Assembly: GCA_031273495.1 (NCBI GenBank)
Contig: JAISRT010000024.1
Span: forward strand, 1 to 45,310
From: Candidatus Ancillula kalotermitis
Lineage (GTDB): Bacteria; Actinomycetota; Actinomycetes; Actinomycetales; Bifidobacteriaceae
Direction of reading: 5' to 3'
DNA: 45,310 nt
In this document: in pieces, positions 1 through 9,641 of the stretch
How the letters are laid out: every line of letters begins with the position of its first letter
How positions within the stretch are numbered: position 1 is the first letter of the stretch
Position numbers and translations under genes: made by a program
Notes under the pieces: generated by a model
What the model was told of the DNA's origin: nothing
Seen by the model: the letters and a program-made list of their open reading frames with translations, nothing else
Databases searched by the model: none

Positions 1-120
1 CCAGGGGGTGTTAGGGGGAGGTCCCCCTTAAATTAGATTGCCGGGGGTCGGGGTCCCCATTTTTGGGGCACCGGTGCAATTCCCCCCATCTCCACAGTAA
101 ATCGAGAATTGCGCACCCCG
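1..120. other. G/C-run palindromic non-coding DNA
   Basis: No gene is recognisable here. The stretch holds several G runs paired with C runs, for example GGGGGAGGTCCCCC and GGGGTCGGGGTCCCC, followed by a CACCGGTG palindrome. It may be the end of a dispersed repeat cut by the window edge, or a hairpin-forming 3' region of an upstream gene. It does not clearly match the three repeat families seen elsewhere in the window. Confidence 0.4.
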
Positions 121-122
121 TG

Positions 123-131
123 TGCTACACT
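123..131 (+). promoter_or_regulatory. Extended -10 promoter (TGC-TACACT)
   Basis: TGCTACACT matches the extended -10 motif that recurs in this window. It is followed by 7 nt and then the GTG start of the first gene, so the predicted transcript begins at or next to the start codon. No -35 box is evident. Confidence 0.55.
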
Positions 132-138
132 CTAACTA

Positions 139-1257
139 GTGCTTAGGAAGAGATGTTCAAATAGTAGTGCGACGCGCCCCGTCCGCCGAGTAGTGTGGCG
201 TGGTTGGCATTTCATCGATCTGCACACCCCGAAGACTGAATCCGAAAAAGACGCGTGGGAAGTGTGGGATGATTTCTGGTTAACCCATGGAAGGTTTATT
301 GACTCAATCAGAAAAGTGTTTTTCTCCGATAAGGTCAATCAGTATATTAAACTTCGGGATACATTTGCAGCAAAACTACTGTTGCGAAAATCGATAGTCT
401 GCGACACTGACAATATTTACGTCTTTATGTATAATTTTCGCCCAAATCTGCGTTATTTTCAGTCATCGCACGCACAAAAAATGATTTCACAGAACGCTAA
501 TCTGGTGTATCTCTTTGGTGATTCTGTTAAATATCTGACTGCCCCAGTTTTCAAGAATAACGGTGAGACAAAACAAGTTTTCGATGCGATTTCCGTTTTC
601 CCTTCCATATTGAGCTATTGCTATTCAGATTGCGAACAGCTCGGATATCAGTATATGCCGCTAGCGTATCCTAGCGCTTCAAACTTGCCAGTAAAACATA
701 ATCCAGAGTATGACTTTTCGTTGTTCCAGAATATACGTTGCGTCCGGAAACCTGGAACAGAATTTTATGATCCCGAATATGATTTTGATTCAAACAATAG
801 GGTAGTGCTGACGAAAAAGCTCATTGAGACCGCAAACTGCAATGACGCCAAGTTTCTGCACCATTCTGACTCTGATTTTAACGTGTTCGACGAGTGGAAT
901 AATGTCGAGAGTGACACTATTAAAGATAACTTTTTGGCAAGAGTTGGTGACGCAAACTGCGTGGTTGCTTTTACTCAATTTGGAGAAAACTATTTGAGTT
1001 ATACCGTTTTCCAAGGGTTCTATTACGGACGCAAAATCCTTACAGATGCTGTATGCGTAAAAATGTTGAAGTGCTATGATGAGAGATGGGTGAAAGTTGT
1101 AGAATCTCCCGATGAAATTGACGACAAGCTGATAGAGTGGATGAAGAAACGTGAAGATGTGCAATACTCCAATGTCAGTGAGCTATCAATGGAACATGAT
1201 GCCGAACTTATTAGAGGGATAGTGCGTAAAAGGCGGGTCGAACTGAGTATTGCGTGA
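139..1257 (+). CDS. Diverged glycosyltransferase-like protein, function uncertain
   Basis: A 372-residue soluble protein with no signal peptide or membrane segment. I do not firmly recognise it. The layout weakly resembles polysaccharide glycosyltransferases of the lipopolysaccharide/capsule type: an aromatic-rich N-terminal half (VYLFGDSVKYLT, DAISVFPSILSY) and a later segment, CVVAFTQFGENYLSYTVFQGFYYGRKILTD, that recalls the segment in which such enzymes end in a small residue-GKKLIT motif. The GTG start is supported because it sits 7 nt after an extended -10 box, giving a leaderless message; there is no Shine-Dalgarno site. The N-terminus (RKRCSNSSATRPVRRVVWRGW) is basic. Codon use looks more AT-rich than the following aspS, which could mean transfer or relaxed constraint. 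It stands alone upstream of aspS, which has its own promoter. Confidence 0.55.
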   Translation: MLRKRCSNSSATRPVRRVVWRGWHFIDLHTPKTESEKDAWEVWDDFWLTHGRFIDSIRKVFFSDKVNQYIKLRDTFAAKLLLRKSIVCDTDNIYVFMYNFRPNLRYFQSSHAQKMISQNANLVYLFGDSVKYLTAPVFKNNGETKQVFDAISVFPSILSYCYSDCEQLGYQYMPLAYPSASNLPVKHNPEYDFSLFQNIRCVRKPGTEFYDPEYDFDSNNRVVLTKKLIETANCNDAKFLHHSDSDFNVFDEWNNVESDTIKDNFLARVGDANCVVAFTQFGENYLSYTVFQGFYYGRKILTDAVCVKMLKCYDERWVKVVESPDEIDDKLIEWMKKREDVQYSNVSELSMEHDAELIRGIVRKRRVELSIA

Positions 1258-1293
1258 ACTTCTGAATTTTAACGCCAATTTGACATACTGCAG

Positions 1294-1302
1294 TGCTATA
1301 CT
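1294..1302 (+). promoter_or_regulatory. aspS extended -10 promoter (leaderless)
   Basis: TGCTATACT is followed by CAAGAT and then the aspS ATG, a 6-nt gap that puts the transcription start on the A of ATG. A TTGACA occurs upstream, but only 11 nt from the -10, too close to act as a -35 box. Confidence 0.75.
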
Positions 1303-1308
1303 CAAGAT

Positions 1309-3174
1309 ATGAATAATTACAGGACAAAGTATTGCGGTGAGTTGTTGGCTGAGAATGCTGGCGAAGAGGTGGTATTATCTGGCTGGATTGACCGCCGGCG
1401 AGACCACGGCGGCGTGGCGTTTATTGATTTACGTGACAAATCAGGCGTCGCACAAGTCGTCATAAATGATGAAGCGGTGGCACACCCGTTGCGCAGTGAA
1501 TTCGTGTTGAAAATTACTGGAAGGGTGCGCAAACGGCCCGAAGGGCAGGAGAACCCACGTCTGAGTTCAGGTGAAATTGAGGTCGAGGCAACCGATGTAG
1601 AGATACTAAATGAGTCCTCTGCGTTGCCGTTCCAGGTGTCGACTGCTCTTGAAGAAGCAACTGACGAAAAGGTCGGTGACGAAGTGCGCCTCAAGTTCCG
1701 TTACCTTGACCTCAGGCGTCCTGCACTAGCGAACGCACTGCGCTTGAGGGCTAAAGTTTCCTCGACTGCACGCCGCGTTCTAGACGAGTTAGGGTTTGCG
1801 GAGTTCGAAACGCCAACTTTGATCCGCTCGACGCCCGAAGGTGCCCGAGATTTTATCGTGCCCGCACGGCTTTCTCCAGGTTCGTGGTACGCACTGCCTC
1901 AGAGTCCGCAACTTTTCAAGCAGTTGTTGCAGGTGGCTGGCTTCGAGAAGTATTACCAGATTGCCAGATGCTATCGCGATGAAGATTTCCGTGCGGACCG
2001 CCAGCCCGAGTTCACGCAGCTCGATGTGGAGGCTTCGTTTGTCGGCGCTGAGGACATTTATGCCCTGACCGAAAGGCTAATGGGTGAACTTTTCGCGCTT
2101 ATTGACATTAAACTGCCCAGTGTGTTTCCCAGAATTTCTTTTGCGGATGCGATGAACAGTTATGGCTCGGATAAACCTGACTTGCGGTTTGGTAACCCTA
2201 TCGTTGAGTTGACGGAGTATTTCAAAGACACTGAGTTTCGCGTATTCCAGTCGGACTATGTCGGCGCAGTAGTTTACCCAGGTGGGGCAAGCCTCCCTCG
2301 TCGTCAGTTTGATGCCTGGCAGGAGTGGGCGAGGAGCCGCGGTGCGAAAGGGCTAGCATATGTGCAGTTTAATGAGTCTGAACTCGGAGGTCCAGTAGTC
2401 AAAAATCTTAGCGAAAAGGAGCGTGAAGGTCTACTCAAAGCAGTCAACGCTAAGGAAGGTGACGCCGTTTTCTTCGCTGCGGGTGAGCGCGTCAAGTCTC
2501 AAGAGCTACTCGGTGCGGTCCGTGTTGAAATAGCACAGCGTCTCGGTGTAATAGACCGTCATCTAACAGGTAATACTGCTCCTGACACCGCGATAGAGGA
2601 CCAATTGATGAAAGATGCACCATTTGAAGTTCTGGTGGGTAAGGATGGCAGAAAATGGTCAATTGTCTGGGTGGTTGACTTCCCAATGTTCAAGTCTACG
2701 GCACTAGCCAAAGGTGAAGGTGACGTTGCGGTCGGCGGTGGCGAGTGGACTGCGGTTCATCATGCTTTCACAGCGCCTATTGATGTTGAAGGCTTTGACA
2801 AGGACCCCGAAAATGCATTGAGCGATTCGTATGATATTGTCCTGAATGGCAATGAGATAGGCGGTGGGTCTATCCGCATCCACAGTCGTGACGTCCAAGA
2901 GCGAGTATTTAGACTGATGGGCATTGATGAAGATGAGGCGCAGGAGAAGTTCGGCTTCCTGCTTGACGCGTTCAAATATGGGGCACCTCCCCATGGTGGA
3001 ATTGCTTTCGGGTGGGATCGTATCGTTGCCTTGATGGCTGGAGTTGCTTCGATTCGTGATGTGATAGCGTTTCCCAAGACTGGAAATGGCGTAGATTTGA
3101 TGCAAAAGTGCCCTGCGAAGATAACTGATGAACAGAGGGCGGAAGCTGGAGTGGATTATGAGGATCTAGATTAG
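1309..3174 (+). CDS. aspS: Aspartyl-tRNA synthetase
   Basis: A 621-residue class II aminoacyl-tRNA synthetase that charges tRNA-Asp (and possibly tRNA-Asn) in the cytoplasm. An N-terminal OB-fold anticodon-binding domain ([19 protein letters not shown], about residues 25-45) precedes the catalytic core. Motif 2 is [20 protein letters not shown] (around 225) and motif 3 is [16 protein letters not shown] near the C-terminus. The bacterial GAD insertion lies between them, matching the full bacterial length of about 590-620 residues. The ATG at 1309 is 6 nt from a -10 box and is therefore predicted to be leaderless. hisF starts 3 nt after its stop, so the two are probably cotranscribed. Confidence 0.97.
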   Translation: MNNYRTKYCGELLAENAGEEVVLSGWIDRRRDHGGVAFIDLRDKSGVAQVVINDEAVAHPLRSEFVLKITGRVRKRPEGQENPRLSSGEIEVEATDVEILNESSALPFQVSTALEEATDEKVGDEVRLKFRYLDLRRPALANALRLRAKVSSTARRVLDELGFAEFETPTLIRSTPEGARDFIVPARLSPGSWYALPQSPQLFKQLLQVAGFEKYYQIARCYRDEDFRADRQPEFTQLDVEASFVGAEDIYALTERLMGELFALIDIKLPSVFPRISFADAMNSYGSDKPDLRFGNPIVELTEYFKDTEFRVFQSDYVGAVVYPGGASLPRRQFDAWQEWARSRGAKGLAYVQFNESELGGPVVKNLSEKEREGLLKAVNAKEGDAVFFAAGERVKSQELLGAVRVEIAQRLGVIDRHLTGNTAPDTAIEDQLMKDAPFEVLVGKDGRKWSIVWVVDFPMFKSTALAKGEGDVAVGGGEWTAVHHAFTAPIDVEGFDKDPENALSDSYDIVLNGNEIGGGSIRIHSRDVQERVFRLMGIDEDEAQEKFGFLLDAFKYGAPPHGGIAFGWDRIVALMAGVASIRDVIAFPKTGNGVDLMQKCPAKITDEQRAEAGVDYEDLD

Positions 3175-3177
3175 TTT

Positions 3178-3924
3178 ATGTTAAAGCGGCGTGTTATCCC
3201 TTGTCTAGACGTCAAGGACGGTAAGGTTGTCAAAGGCGTCAACTTCCAGGGGCTTAAAAATGTTGGCGACCCAGTCGAGTTGGCTAAGCGGTATTATGAG
3301 GAAGGTGCCGACGAGTTGACATTCTTGGACGTTTCCGCGTCAATTGAAGGACGAGGCACAATGCTTGAAATTGTCGAGCGCACTGCGAATCAGGTTTTTA
3401 TACCGCTTACGGTGGGCGGCGGTGTTCGGAGTGTTGAAGATGTTCGGACACTGTTGAATGCTGGTGCGGACAAGATTGGCGTTAACTCTTCAGCTGTTAA
3501 ACGTCCAGACTTGATTTCGGAGATTTCCGCTGCGTTTGGGCGTCAGGTCGTGGTGCTCAGTGCTGACGCGAGGCGAGCCGATGCTTCTTGGGCGCCTTCA
3601 GGATTCGAAGTGACCGTTAAAGGTGGCACAGTGTCAGCGAAGCGAGATTTGCTTGAATGGGTTAGGCTTGCAGAAAAGTTGGGTGCGGGTGAAGTGCTGT
3701 TAAACTCTATGGACAAGGATGGGACCAAGTCAGGGTTTGACCTCGAGATGATAAATCTACTGCGTGCGGAGTCGTCATTGCCGCTGATCGCGTCCGGGGG
3801 AGCTGGAAAGCTTGACCATTTTCGGGAAGTGTTCGATGAAACTGAGTGTGACGCTGTCCTAGCTGCGAGTGTGTTCCATAACGGTGAAGTTAGCATTTAT
3901 GACGTGAAACACCTTCTAGCGTAG
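3178..3924 (+). CDS. hisF: Imidazole glycerol phosphate synthase cyclase subunit
   Basis: A 248-residue TIM-barrel protein. With the HisH glutaminase it converts PRFAR and ammonia into imidazole glycerol phosphate and AICAR in histidine synthesis. The first strand carries the catalytic Asp ([19 protein letters not shown]), the second catalytic Asp is in VVLSADAR, and the phosphate-binding loops LTVGGGVRS and IASGGAGK are intact. Length is normal for the family. It starts 3 nt after aspS without a clear Shine-Dalgarno site, suggesting coupling to aspS translation. No other his gene is in the window. Its stop lies 2 nt from the stop of the convergent MoxR gene, leaving no room for a separate terminator. 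Confidence 0.95.
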   Translation: MLKRRVIPCLDVKDGKVVKGVNFQGLKNVGDPVELAKRYYEEGADELTFLDVSASIEGRGTMLEIVERTANQVFIPLTVGGGVRSVEDVRTLLNAGADKIGVNSSAVKRPDLISEISAAFGRQVVVLSADARRADASWAPSGFEVTVKGGTVSAKRDLLEWVRLAEKLGAGEVLLNSMDKDGTKSGFDLEMINLLRAESSLPLIASGGAGKLDHFREVFDETECDAVLAASVFHNGEVSIYDVKHLLA

Positions 3925-3926
3925 GG

Positions 3927-4922
3927 CTAGTGTGCATAAATTTCAGTCTTCGTCAATACGTCTTGGACAACTTGACCAGCGGATACTGAGTCAAATATAG
4001 CGTCCTGATTGAGTATTATTCGATGTTCAAACGAATATGTCGCGATGAACTTCACATCGTCTGGGGTAACGTAGTCCCTAGAGTCAATCGCTGCACAACA
4101 CCTGCTCATCTGCAGTAACATTTGGGCTCCACGCTGCGAAACTCCGCATCGGGTCCTTGAGTCAATTCGAGTGGCGTCAACAATGCGCATAATGTACTCG
4201 GCGATCTCGTGGGACACATCAACAGTGTCGACGAACTGCTGCATTTTTAGCATCTTCTCCACGTTTAAGTTGTTTTCGTTCGCGTTGCCCTCGAACAGTG
4301 AGGGGTCGGTGCCACTGAAGAAATTCGACGTAGTGCTACTCTTGCGCTCTGAGATTGGACTCAACAATAGCCGTAGCGCGTCCTTTTTGTTAAGGTATCC
4401 GATGCTGGTTTTGACTCCGAACCGGTCAAGTTGGGCCTCCGGAAGTTGATATACACCATTTTCTTCAAGTGGATTCTGCGTCGCGATGATGAAAAATAAC
4501 TCCGGGAGCTTGTGTGTAACGCCATCTATCGTAACTTGACGCTCCTCCATCGCCTCTAGCAGTCCGGACTGAGTTTTGCTACTGGCACGGTTAAGCTCAT
4601 CGGCGAGGACAACATTGGCGAAAATTGGTCCTGGACAGAAGTTGAAGCTCGAACTCGCCTGATTGAACACGTTTACACCAGCAATGTCTGAGGGCAGTAG
4701 GTCTGGCGTGAATGAAATACGCTTGGACACCCCTTCGAACGCGTCGCCAACCGCCTTCGCTAGCACAGTTTTCCCAGTCCCTGGCACATCTTCTAGAAGG
4801 ACATGTGTCCGTGAGAGTAGCGAGATTAGTACGAGTTTCAATACGACGCTCTTGCCGACGAAACTCCTAGAAACGGCATCAAAAAGTGCCTGATAATGCT
4901 TTGCGAACCAGTTAATATCCAT
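3927..4922 (-). CDS. MoxR-family AAA+ ATPase
   Basis: A 331-residue MoxR-type AAA+ ATPase. This family typically acts as a chaperone-like factor with von Willebrand A or DUF58 partners in metal insertion or stress pathways. Walker A is EDVPGTGKT (about 43-51) and Walker B plus the sensor region is VVLADELNRASSKTQSGLLEAMEERQVT. FFIIATQNPLEENGVYQLPEAQLDRF is the hallmark MoxR sequence. The usual DUF58/VWA partner is not next to it: upstream are repeats and downstream is convergent hisF. The ATG lies 6 nt after a TATACT box on the minus strand, predicting a leaderless message. Confidence 0.9.
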   Translation of the reverse strand: MDINWFAKHYQALFDAVSRSFVGKSVVLKLVLISLLSRTHVLLEDVPGTGKTVLAKAVGDAFEGVSKRISFTPDLLPSDIAGVNVFNQASSSFNFCPGPIFANVVLADELNRASSKTQSGLLEAMEERQVTIDGVTHKLPELFFIIATQNPLEENGVYQLPEAQLDRFGVKTSIGYLNKKDALRLLLSPISERKSSTTSNFFSGTDPSLFEGNANENNLNVEKMLKMQQFVDTVDVSHEIAEYIMRIVDATRIDSRTRCGVSQRGAQMLLQMSRCCAAIDSRDYVTPDDVKFIATYSFEHRIILNQDAIFDSVSAGQVVQDVLTKTEIYAH

Positions 4923-4928
4923 AGAAGT

Positions 4929-4934
4929 AGTATA
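4929..4934 (-). promoter_or_regulatory. MoxR gene -10 promoter (leaderless)
   Basis: On the minus strand TATACT is followed by ACTTCT and then the ATG, the same 6-nt spacing as at aspS. The TGC extension is not perfect here (CTC precedes the hexamer). Confidence 0.6.
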
Positions 4935-4970
4935 GAGCGCTGAGTTGTCAAGTAGACGAAAATCTTGCCG

Positions 4971-5253
4971 TGTGGTTAATAAGTGGCATTTTTATGGTGG
5001 ACTGATTTTTTTTTGTCATACGATTAAGGGGCCACGGCCCCCCACCACCCGGTGGTATTGTAGCACAAAATGGTGTTGTCAAGGTGCCAAGAGTGCACTG
5101 TGGTTAATAAGTGGCATTTTTATGGTGGGCTGAATTTTTTTCGTCATACGATTAAGGGGCCACGGCCCCCCGCCACCCATGTGGCTAGTGTAGCACGAAG
5201 TTGGGGCAGAAAGGTGCCAAGGGTGCGACGTGGTTAATAAGTGCGGTTTTTAT
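4971..5253. repeat. Tandem pair of family-1 intergenic repeats
   Basis: Two near-identical units run from ATTAAGGGGCCACGGCCCCCC to GTGGTTAATAAGTGGCATTTTTAT (5023-5123 and 5151-5253), with a period of 128 bp and a partial end fragment at 4971-4999. The core GGGGCCACGGCCCC is an inverted repeat. Together they fill the MoxR-DHFR gap of more than 300 bp, and no gene is seen. The far end of the second unit supplies the TAA stop of the minus-strand DHFR gene. Confidence 0.85.
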
Positions 5254-5882
5254 TGCGAGCACTTCGGGTGCGCTTTTAAGGCGTACTGACAGAAGCGGTA
5301 CTTAATTTTCTCACCAGTGGGCGTTAAATCGCTCTCGGAGAACATCCACTCAGTTGAAGAAATCGGCATATAATCAGTGTTCATCGCGAGTTCGGGCGCA
5401 TAAACATAAACGGACAGTTCGGTATCTTGCGCAAAAGAATAATCAATCTCGGTGACATACACTTTCTGCACCTGGTTCGTTGTGACTGCCCAATTATAAA
5501 CCGACGCACCACCTATAATGAACACTTTATCCACGTCTGATACACTGACCGCTCGTGTGGCTATATATTCAGAGACTTCACTCAGACTAGTGCAGATTCT
5601 CAGGTTCTTGCCCGCCAAGTCGCCTGCGAACTCAGTTTCAAGCGCACGCCTCTCGTCTGGGAAGCACAATATCCAGTTCAAGCGCTTCGGTAGCGGTCTT
5701 TTGGGCAGACTGCGGTAGGTCTCGACACCCATAACGACGTGGTTTCCGCGGGCGGTAGGGTCGGATGTCACTCTCCTAAAGAAGTCAAAGTCCTCCTTGA
5801 GGTGCCAGAGTAGTTCGCAGTCACCCTTTTTCCCCAGTAGTTTGTCTCGGTCTTGGCACCAAATTGCAGCAATTTCAATCAT
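5250..5882 (-). CDS. folA: Dihydrofolate reductase
   Basis: A 210-residue dihydrofolate reductase, which makes tetrahydrofolate from dihydrofolate with NADPH. Recognisable segments are the N-terminal [38 protein letters not shown], with the acidic substrate-binding position in the LKEDF helix; the cofactor segment [25 protein letters not shown]; and the glycine pair of [30 protein letters not shown] follows. It is longer than the usual 160-180 residues because of loops in the C-terminal third. thyA, a common neighbour, is not in the window. The gene is divergent from carB with only 39 bp between start codons, and its ATG lies 6 nt after TGCTAAACT, predicting a leaderless message. Its TAA stop lies in a family-1 repeat. 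Confidence 0.93.
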   Translation of the reverse strand: MIEIAAIWCQDRDKLLGKKGDCELLWHLKEDFDFFRRVTSDPTARGNHVVMGVETYRSLPKRPLPKRLNWILCFPDERRALETEFAGDLAGKNLRICTSLSEVSEYIATRAVSVSDVDKVFIIGGASVYNWAVTTNQVQKVYVTEIDYSFAQDTELSVYVYAPELAMNTDYMPISSTEWMFSESDLTPTGEKIKYRFCQYALKAHPKCSQ

Positions 5883-5888
5883 AACATC

Positions 5889-5897
5889 AGTTTAGCA
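5889..5897 (-). promoter_or_regulatory. folA extended -10 promoter (leaderless)
   Basis: On the minus strand TGCTAAACT is followed by GATGTT and then the folA ATG. It lies back to back with the carB promoter, with 8 nt between the two extended -10 boxes. Confidence 0.6.
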
Positions 5898-5905
5898 TAC
5901 GAACG

Positions 5906-5914
5906 TGCTATACT
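5906..5914 (+). promoter_or_regulatory. carB extended -10 promoter (leaderless)
   Basis: TGCTATACT is followed by AGAGCAA and then the ATG at 5922 (7 nt). This decides the carB start, since the ORF-track start at 5853 lies upstream of the promoter and inside folA. Confidence 0.75.
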
Positions 5915-5921
5915 AGAGCAA

Positions 5922-8900
5922 ATGAAGCGAAATGACTTGAATTCAGTGCTAGTAATCGGCTCTGGTCCTATTGTTATTGGTCAAGCGTGCGAGTTTGACT
6001 ACTCAGGGACGCAGGCTTGCCGTGTGCTAAAATCTGAGGGCATTCGTGTGATACTTGTTAATTCCAACCCAGCGACCATTATGACGGACCCCGATTTTGC
6101 CGATGCGACCTATATTGAGCCAATCACAACCCCGATTCTGGAGGCGATTATTGAGAAAGAGCGCCCCGACGCAATACTACCTACTCTAGGCGGACAGACT
6201 GCCCTGAACGCGGCGGTGGCACTTGGTGAGGCTGGTGTGCTTGAGAAATATGGTGTTGAGCTGATTGGAGCGAGCCTTGAGGCTATCAACAAAGGTGAGG
6301 ACCGCGAAGAGTTCAAGAAAGTGGTTGAAAAGTCTGGCGCGGAGTCAGCGAGAAGTGTGATTGCACATTCTATGGAGGAGTGCCGAAAAGGTGTGGATGA
6401 TTTGGGTGGGTTCCCCGTAGTCGTTCGCCCTAGTTTTACGATGGGGGGGCTAGGCTCTGGGATTGCGTATAATGACGAGGACTTGGAGAATATTGCTGGG
6501 GCTGGCTTGCGTTACTCTCCGACTAGTGAGATACTACTTGAAGAGTCGATACTAGGCTGGAAAGAGTATGAGCTTGAGATGATGCGTGACAGCAAGGACA
6601 ATGTGGTCGTGGTGTGCTCGATTGAGAATTTTGACCCAGTCGGCGTCCATACCGGCGATTCTGTGACAGTTGCGCCAGCGTTGACACTGACTGACCGTGA
6701 GTATCAGAAGTTACGGGACATATCAATTAACATTATCCGTGAAGTTGGCGTGGACACAGGTGGGTGCAATATTCAGTTCGCGATCAACCCAGAAAACGGT
6801 CGTATTATCGTTATTGAGATGAATCCGAGAGTGAGCCGTTCAAGTGCATTGGCGTCAAAAGCCACTGGGTTCCCGATTGCCAAAATCGCTACGAAACTGG
6901 CGTGCGGGTATAACCTCGACGAGATCAAGAATGACATCACGAGGGAGACACCCGCCTCGTTTGAGCCTACACTAGACTATGTGGTGGTTAAAATACCACG
7001 GTTTGCATTCGAGAAGTTCCCTGCCGCCGACGACACTTTGACGACCACTATGAAGTCCGTGGGTGAAGTGATGGCTATCGGACGTAGTTTCAATGAGGCA
7101 CTGCAAAAAGCCTGCCGCTCAATCGACAACGGCGCGACAGAGTTCAATTTCGAGTCTACTGCTGACGAACTAGATGACCTGCTTGAGAGCGTAAAGAGGC
7201 CGACTGCGGGGCGTCTACTCCAGATCCAGAGAGCACTCTACGCCTTACAGAAGACTGATACGGCAGATGTAGCGGTGACGAAACTACACGAATTGACAAA
7301 AGTTGACCCCTGGTTCCTCAACCAGATATGCTATATAAACGAGGTAGCAGATCGCATTAAGCAGAGTGCCGCTCTCATCAAGAGTGCCGAAAAGAGTGCA
7401 CGAAACGTATTGAAGATGGCTAAGCAAAACGGGTTTAGCGACAAGCAGATTGCAATGCTGATAGGGCTTGGGACTGGTGCAGATACTGAGAACGAAGTCA
7501 GGATGATTCGCATGAAAAACAATATTGCGCCGGTGTATAAGTCGGTCGATACGTGCGCAGCGGAGTTCCCAGCGAAGACGCCATACTATTATAGCACATA
7601 TGACTTAGAGACTGAAGTGTTGCCTCGGGAGAAGGAGGCCATCTTGATTCTAGGGTCGGGGCCGAATAGGATTGGGCAGGGGATTGAGTTCGACTACTCG
7701 TGTGTGCATTGTGCACTCGACCTGAGCAACCCATTTTCGCTTGATTTGAGCAACCCATTTTCGTTGTCTTCGGCTCAAGCAGTGCCTTCGCACAGCCATT
7801 CGCCTGCAGACTTAGAAACTGACTCACTCATATCAAGCTCGCCGCTCGATCAGTGCAAACCATCGTTACCGTCATACGAGACCATTATGGTGAACTGCAA
7901 CCCGGAAACGGTTTCAACAGATTATGACACCGCAGACCGCCTGTATTTCGAACCGGTGACCTTCGAGGACGTGATGTCGATCTATGACGCGGAATTGAAG
8001 GCGGGCCCAATAAAAGGGGTCATCGTCCAGCTCGGAGGGCAGACACCCCTCAGTTTGGCAGCACGCTTGAAGGCTGCAGGTGTCCCGATAATAGGCACAA
8101 CTCCAGAGGCGATTGACTTGGCAGAAAACCGTGAAGCATTTGGGGAAGTCCTCAAGAACGTCGGACTGAACGCTCCAAAGTTTGGGACCGCACTAACAGT
8201 TGATGATGCATTCAAGATTGCAGATGCCATCGGTTTCCCAGTGCTTGTTCGCCCAAGCTATGTCCTCGGTGGCCGTGGTATGGAGATAGTCTACACCAAT
8301 GATCAGCTTGAGGATTACGTGTCGCGCGCCCTGTCTGCGGCAAAAATGCAGGCGGAGGATCGTGACGAGCTACCAGTGGCACTCCTAATCGACAAGTTCC
8401 TAGACGACGCGATGGAGATTGACGTTGACGCACTCTTTGACGGCAAAGAGCTGTATTTAGGCGGCGTAATGGAGCACATTGAGGAGGCGGGCATCCATTC
8501 TGGTGACTCGGCTTGCGTTCTGCCTCCAGCAACTTTGAGTAAGGCACAGATTGGCGTGATTCGCGAGGCGACAGAAAAGATTGCAAGGGGGGTCGGTGTT
8601 CTCGGGCTAATAAATGTGCAGTTCGCGTTGGCGGCAGGGCAACTTTATGTGATTGAGGCTAACCCACGGGCGAGTAGGACAGTCCCATTTGTGTCGAAGG
8701 CGTCAGGTATTTCGTTGGCTAAAGCGGCGGCGCGAGTAATGACGGGTGTCCCGATTTCACAGTTACGCGAGCTAGGATACCTCAAGCGGGTGGGTGATGG
8801 TGCCGACTTCGATTCATCAACGCCAATAGCAGTCAAAGAAGCAGTGCTACCGTTCAAAAGGTTCCGCACCAAGTCAGGGCAAGCAGTTGATTCGCTACTT

Positions 8901-9446
8901 GGCCCCGAGATGCGTTCCACCGGTGAAGTGATGGGCTTCGATGTTGACTTTCCGCACGCCTTCGCGAAGGCACAAGATGCAGTCGTTGGCAAGCCTAGCG
9001 CAACATCTGGCGGCGTGTTCCTCTCGATTAGTGACCGTGACAAGAAATTACTACCACTGGTTGCTAGGGAAATTAGCGACATCGGTTTCAAAATCTACGC
9101 GACACAAGGCAGTAAAGACATCCTAGACCGTAATGGCATCGAGTCGACAATAGTCAGCAAGATTTCGGGCAAGTTCGGCGGTATGATAGACGGTGCACCA
9201 ACCGCAGTCGAGCTAATCGAGCGGGGTGACATTCAGTTGGTGATTAACACTCCGTCCGGGCAGGGTTCGCGCACTGATGGTTACGAAATCCGTGCGGCAG
9301 CAACCGTAATGGACATCCCAACTATAACTACAATTCAACACTTCGTCGCCGCGGTGGAGGCTCTTCGCGTAACAAAGAACTCGAAATTCACGGTCAAGAG
9401 CCTGCAGGAGCACCACAAGTCAACCAGGAGTACTGAGTCTAGGTGA
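5922..9446 (+). CDS. carB: Carbamoyl-phosphate synthase large subunit with novel insertion
   Basis: A 1174-residue CarB, which makes carbamoyl phosphate from bicarbonate, ATP and CarA-supplied ammonia for pyrimidine and arginine synthesis. Two homologous ATP-grasp halves are present: [21 protein letters not shown] at the N-terminus and [21 protein letters not shown] at about 585. An MGS-like allosteric domain closes the protein ([18 protein letters not shown], then [17 protein letters not shown]). The start is moved from 5853 to the ATG 7 nt after the -10 box, giving [16 protein letters not shown]. The oddity is in the second pre-ATP-grasp domain. Where the family has a short loop before [18 protein letters not shown], this protein has about 50 low-complexity residues, beginning with a duplicated LDLSNPFS. 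Catalytic motifs on both sides are intact, so I expect it to be functional. carA is not in the window. Confidence 0.96.
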   Translation: MKRNDLNSVLVIGSGPIVIGQACEFDYSGTQACRVLKSEGIRVILVNSNPATIMTDPDFADATYIEPITTPILEAIIEKERPDAILPTLGGQTALNAAVALGEAGVLEKYGVELIGASLEAINKGEDREEFKKVVEKSGAESARSVIAHSMEECRKGVDDLGGFPVVVRPSFTMGGLGSGIAYNDEDLENIAGAGLRYSPTSEILLEESILGWKEYELEMMRDSKDNVVVVCSIENFDPVGVHTGDSVTVAPALTLTDREYQKLRDISINIIREVGVDTGGCNIQFAINPENGRIIVIEMNPRVSRSSALASKATGFPIAKIATKLACGYNLDEIKNDITRETPASFEPTLDYVVVKIPRFAFEKFPAADDTLTTTMKSVGEVMAIGRSFNEALQKACRSIDNGATEFNFESTADELDDLLESVKRPTAGRLLQIQRALYALQKTDTADVAVTKLHELTKVDPWFLNQICYINEVADRIKQSAALIKSAEKSARNVLKMAKQNGFSDKQIAMLIGLGTGADTENEVRMIRMKNNIAPVYKSVDTCAAEFPAKTPYYYSTYDLETEVLPREKEAILILGSGPNRIGQGIEFDYSCVHCALDLSNPFSLDLSNPFSLSSAQAVPSHSHSPADLETDSLISSSPLDQCKPSLPSYETIMVNCNPETVSTDYDTADRLYFEPVTFEDVMSIYDAELKAGPIKGVIVQLGGQTPLSLAARLKAAGVPIIGTTPEAIDLAENREAFGEVLKNVGLNAPKFGTALTVDDAFKIADAIGFPVLVRPSYVLGGRGMEIVYTNDQLEDYVSRALSAAKMQAEDRDELPVALLIDKFLDDAMEIDVDALFDGKELYLGGVMEHIEEAGIHSGDSACVLPPATLSKAQIGVIREATEKIARGVGVLGLINVQFALAAGQLYVIEANPRASRTVPFVSKASGISLAKAAARVMTGVPISQLRELGYLKRVGDGADFDSSTPIAVKEAVLPFKRFRTKSGQAVDSLLGPEMRSTGEVMGFDVDFPHAFAKAQDAVVGKPSATSGGVFLSISDRDKKLLPLVAREISDIGFKIYATQGSKDILDRNGIESTIVSKISGKFGGMIDGAPTAVELIERGDIQLVINTPSGQGSRTDGYEIRAAATVMDIPTITTIQHFVAAVEALRVTKNSKFTVKSLQEHHKSTRSTESR
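7716..7763 (+). repeat. 24-bp in-frame tandem repeat inside carB
   Basis: Two 24-bp units (7716-7739 and 7740-7763), differing at three positions, each encode LDLSNPFS. They open an approximately 50-codon Ser/Pro-rich insertion ending near 7871, in a region that is normally tightly conserved in CarB. Confidence 0.85.
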
Positions 9447-9484
9447 GGACCAGTTTGCGGCACATCAAAAAAAATCGTTACACC

Positions 9485-9594
9485 ACTAAGGGGCCACGGC
9501 CCCCCACCACCCAAGGCCAGTGTAGCGCAAAATAGTGTCGCCAAGGTGCGGAAAGTGCGACGTGGTTAATAAGTGCCGATTTTATGGCTGGACT
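9485..9594. repeat. Family-1 intergenic repeat, single copy
   Basis: CTAAGGGGCCACGGCCCCCCACCACCC continues to GTGGTTAATAAGTG and then a T-rich end, the same order as in the pair near 5.0 kb. It lies between carB and the isomerase-kinase gene, ending about 30 bp before the promoter of the latter. Confidence 0.8.
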
Positions 9595-9626
9595 TCTTTT
9601 TAAGGGTGACTCGCATTCAAGATATG

Positions 9627-9635
9627 TGCTACAAT
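9627..9635 (+). promoter_or_regulatory. Isomerase-kinase extended -10 promoter (leaderless)
   Basis: TGCTACAAT is followed by AGTGCT and then the ATG at 9642 (6 nt), placing transcription and translation starts together and overriding the ORF-track start at 9573. Confidence 0.7.
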
Positions 9636-9641
9636 AGTGCT

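Noticed and set aside
1280-1285. TTGACA as a -35 box for aspS
   Set aside because: It is only 11 nt from the -10 hexamer, too short for sigma-70-type recognition.
2704-3105. Long antisense ORFs inside aspS, carB, adhE and other genes
   Set aside because: They are shadows of strongly supported genes with no independent homology or promoters.
4971-5253. CRISPR array from the tandem repeats
   Set aside because: The units are over 100 bp, only two in tandem, without short regular repeat-spacer structure or cas genes.
5853-5921. ORF-track N-terminal extension of carB ([13 protein letters not shown]...)
   Set aside because: It runs through both promoters and the folA start; the CarB family N-terminus and the leaderless ATG at 5922 agree.
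9573-9641. ORF-track N-terminal extension of the isomerase-kinase
   Set aside because: It overlaps a repeat end and the -10 box; ATG 9642 has the standard 6-nt spacing.
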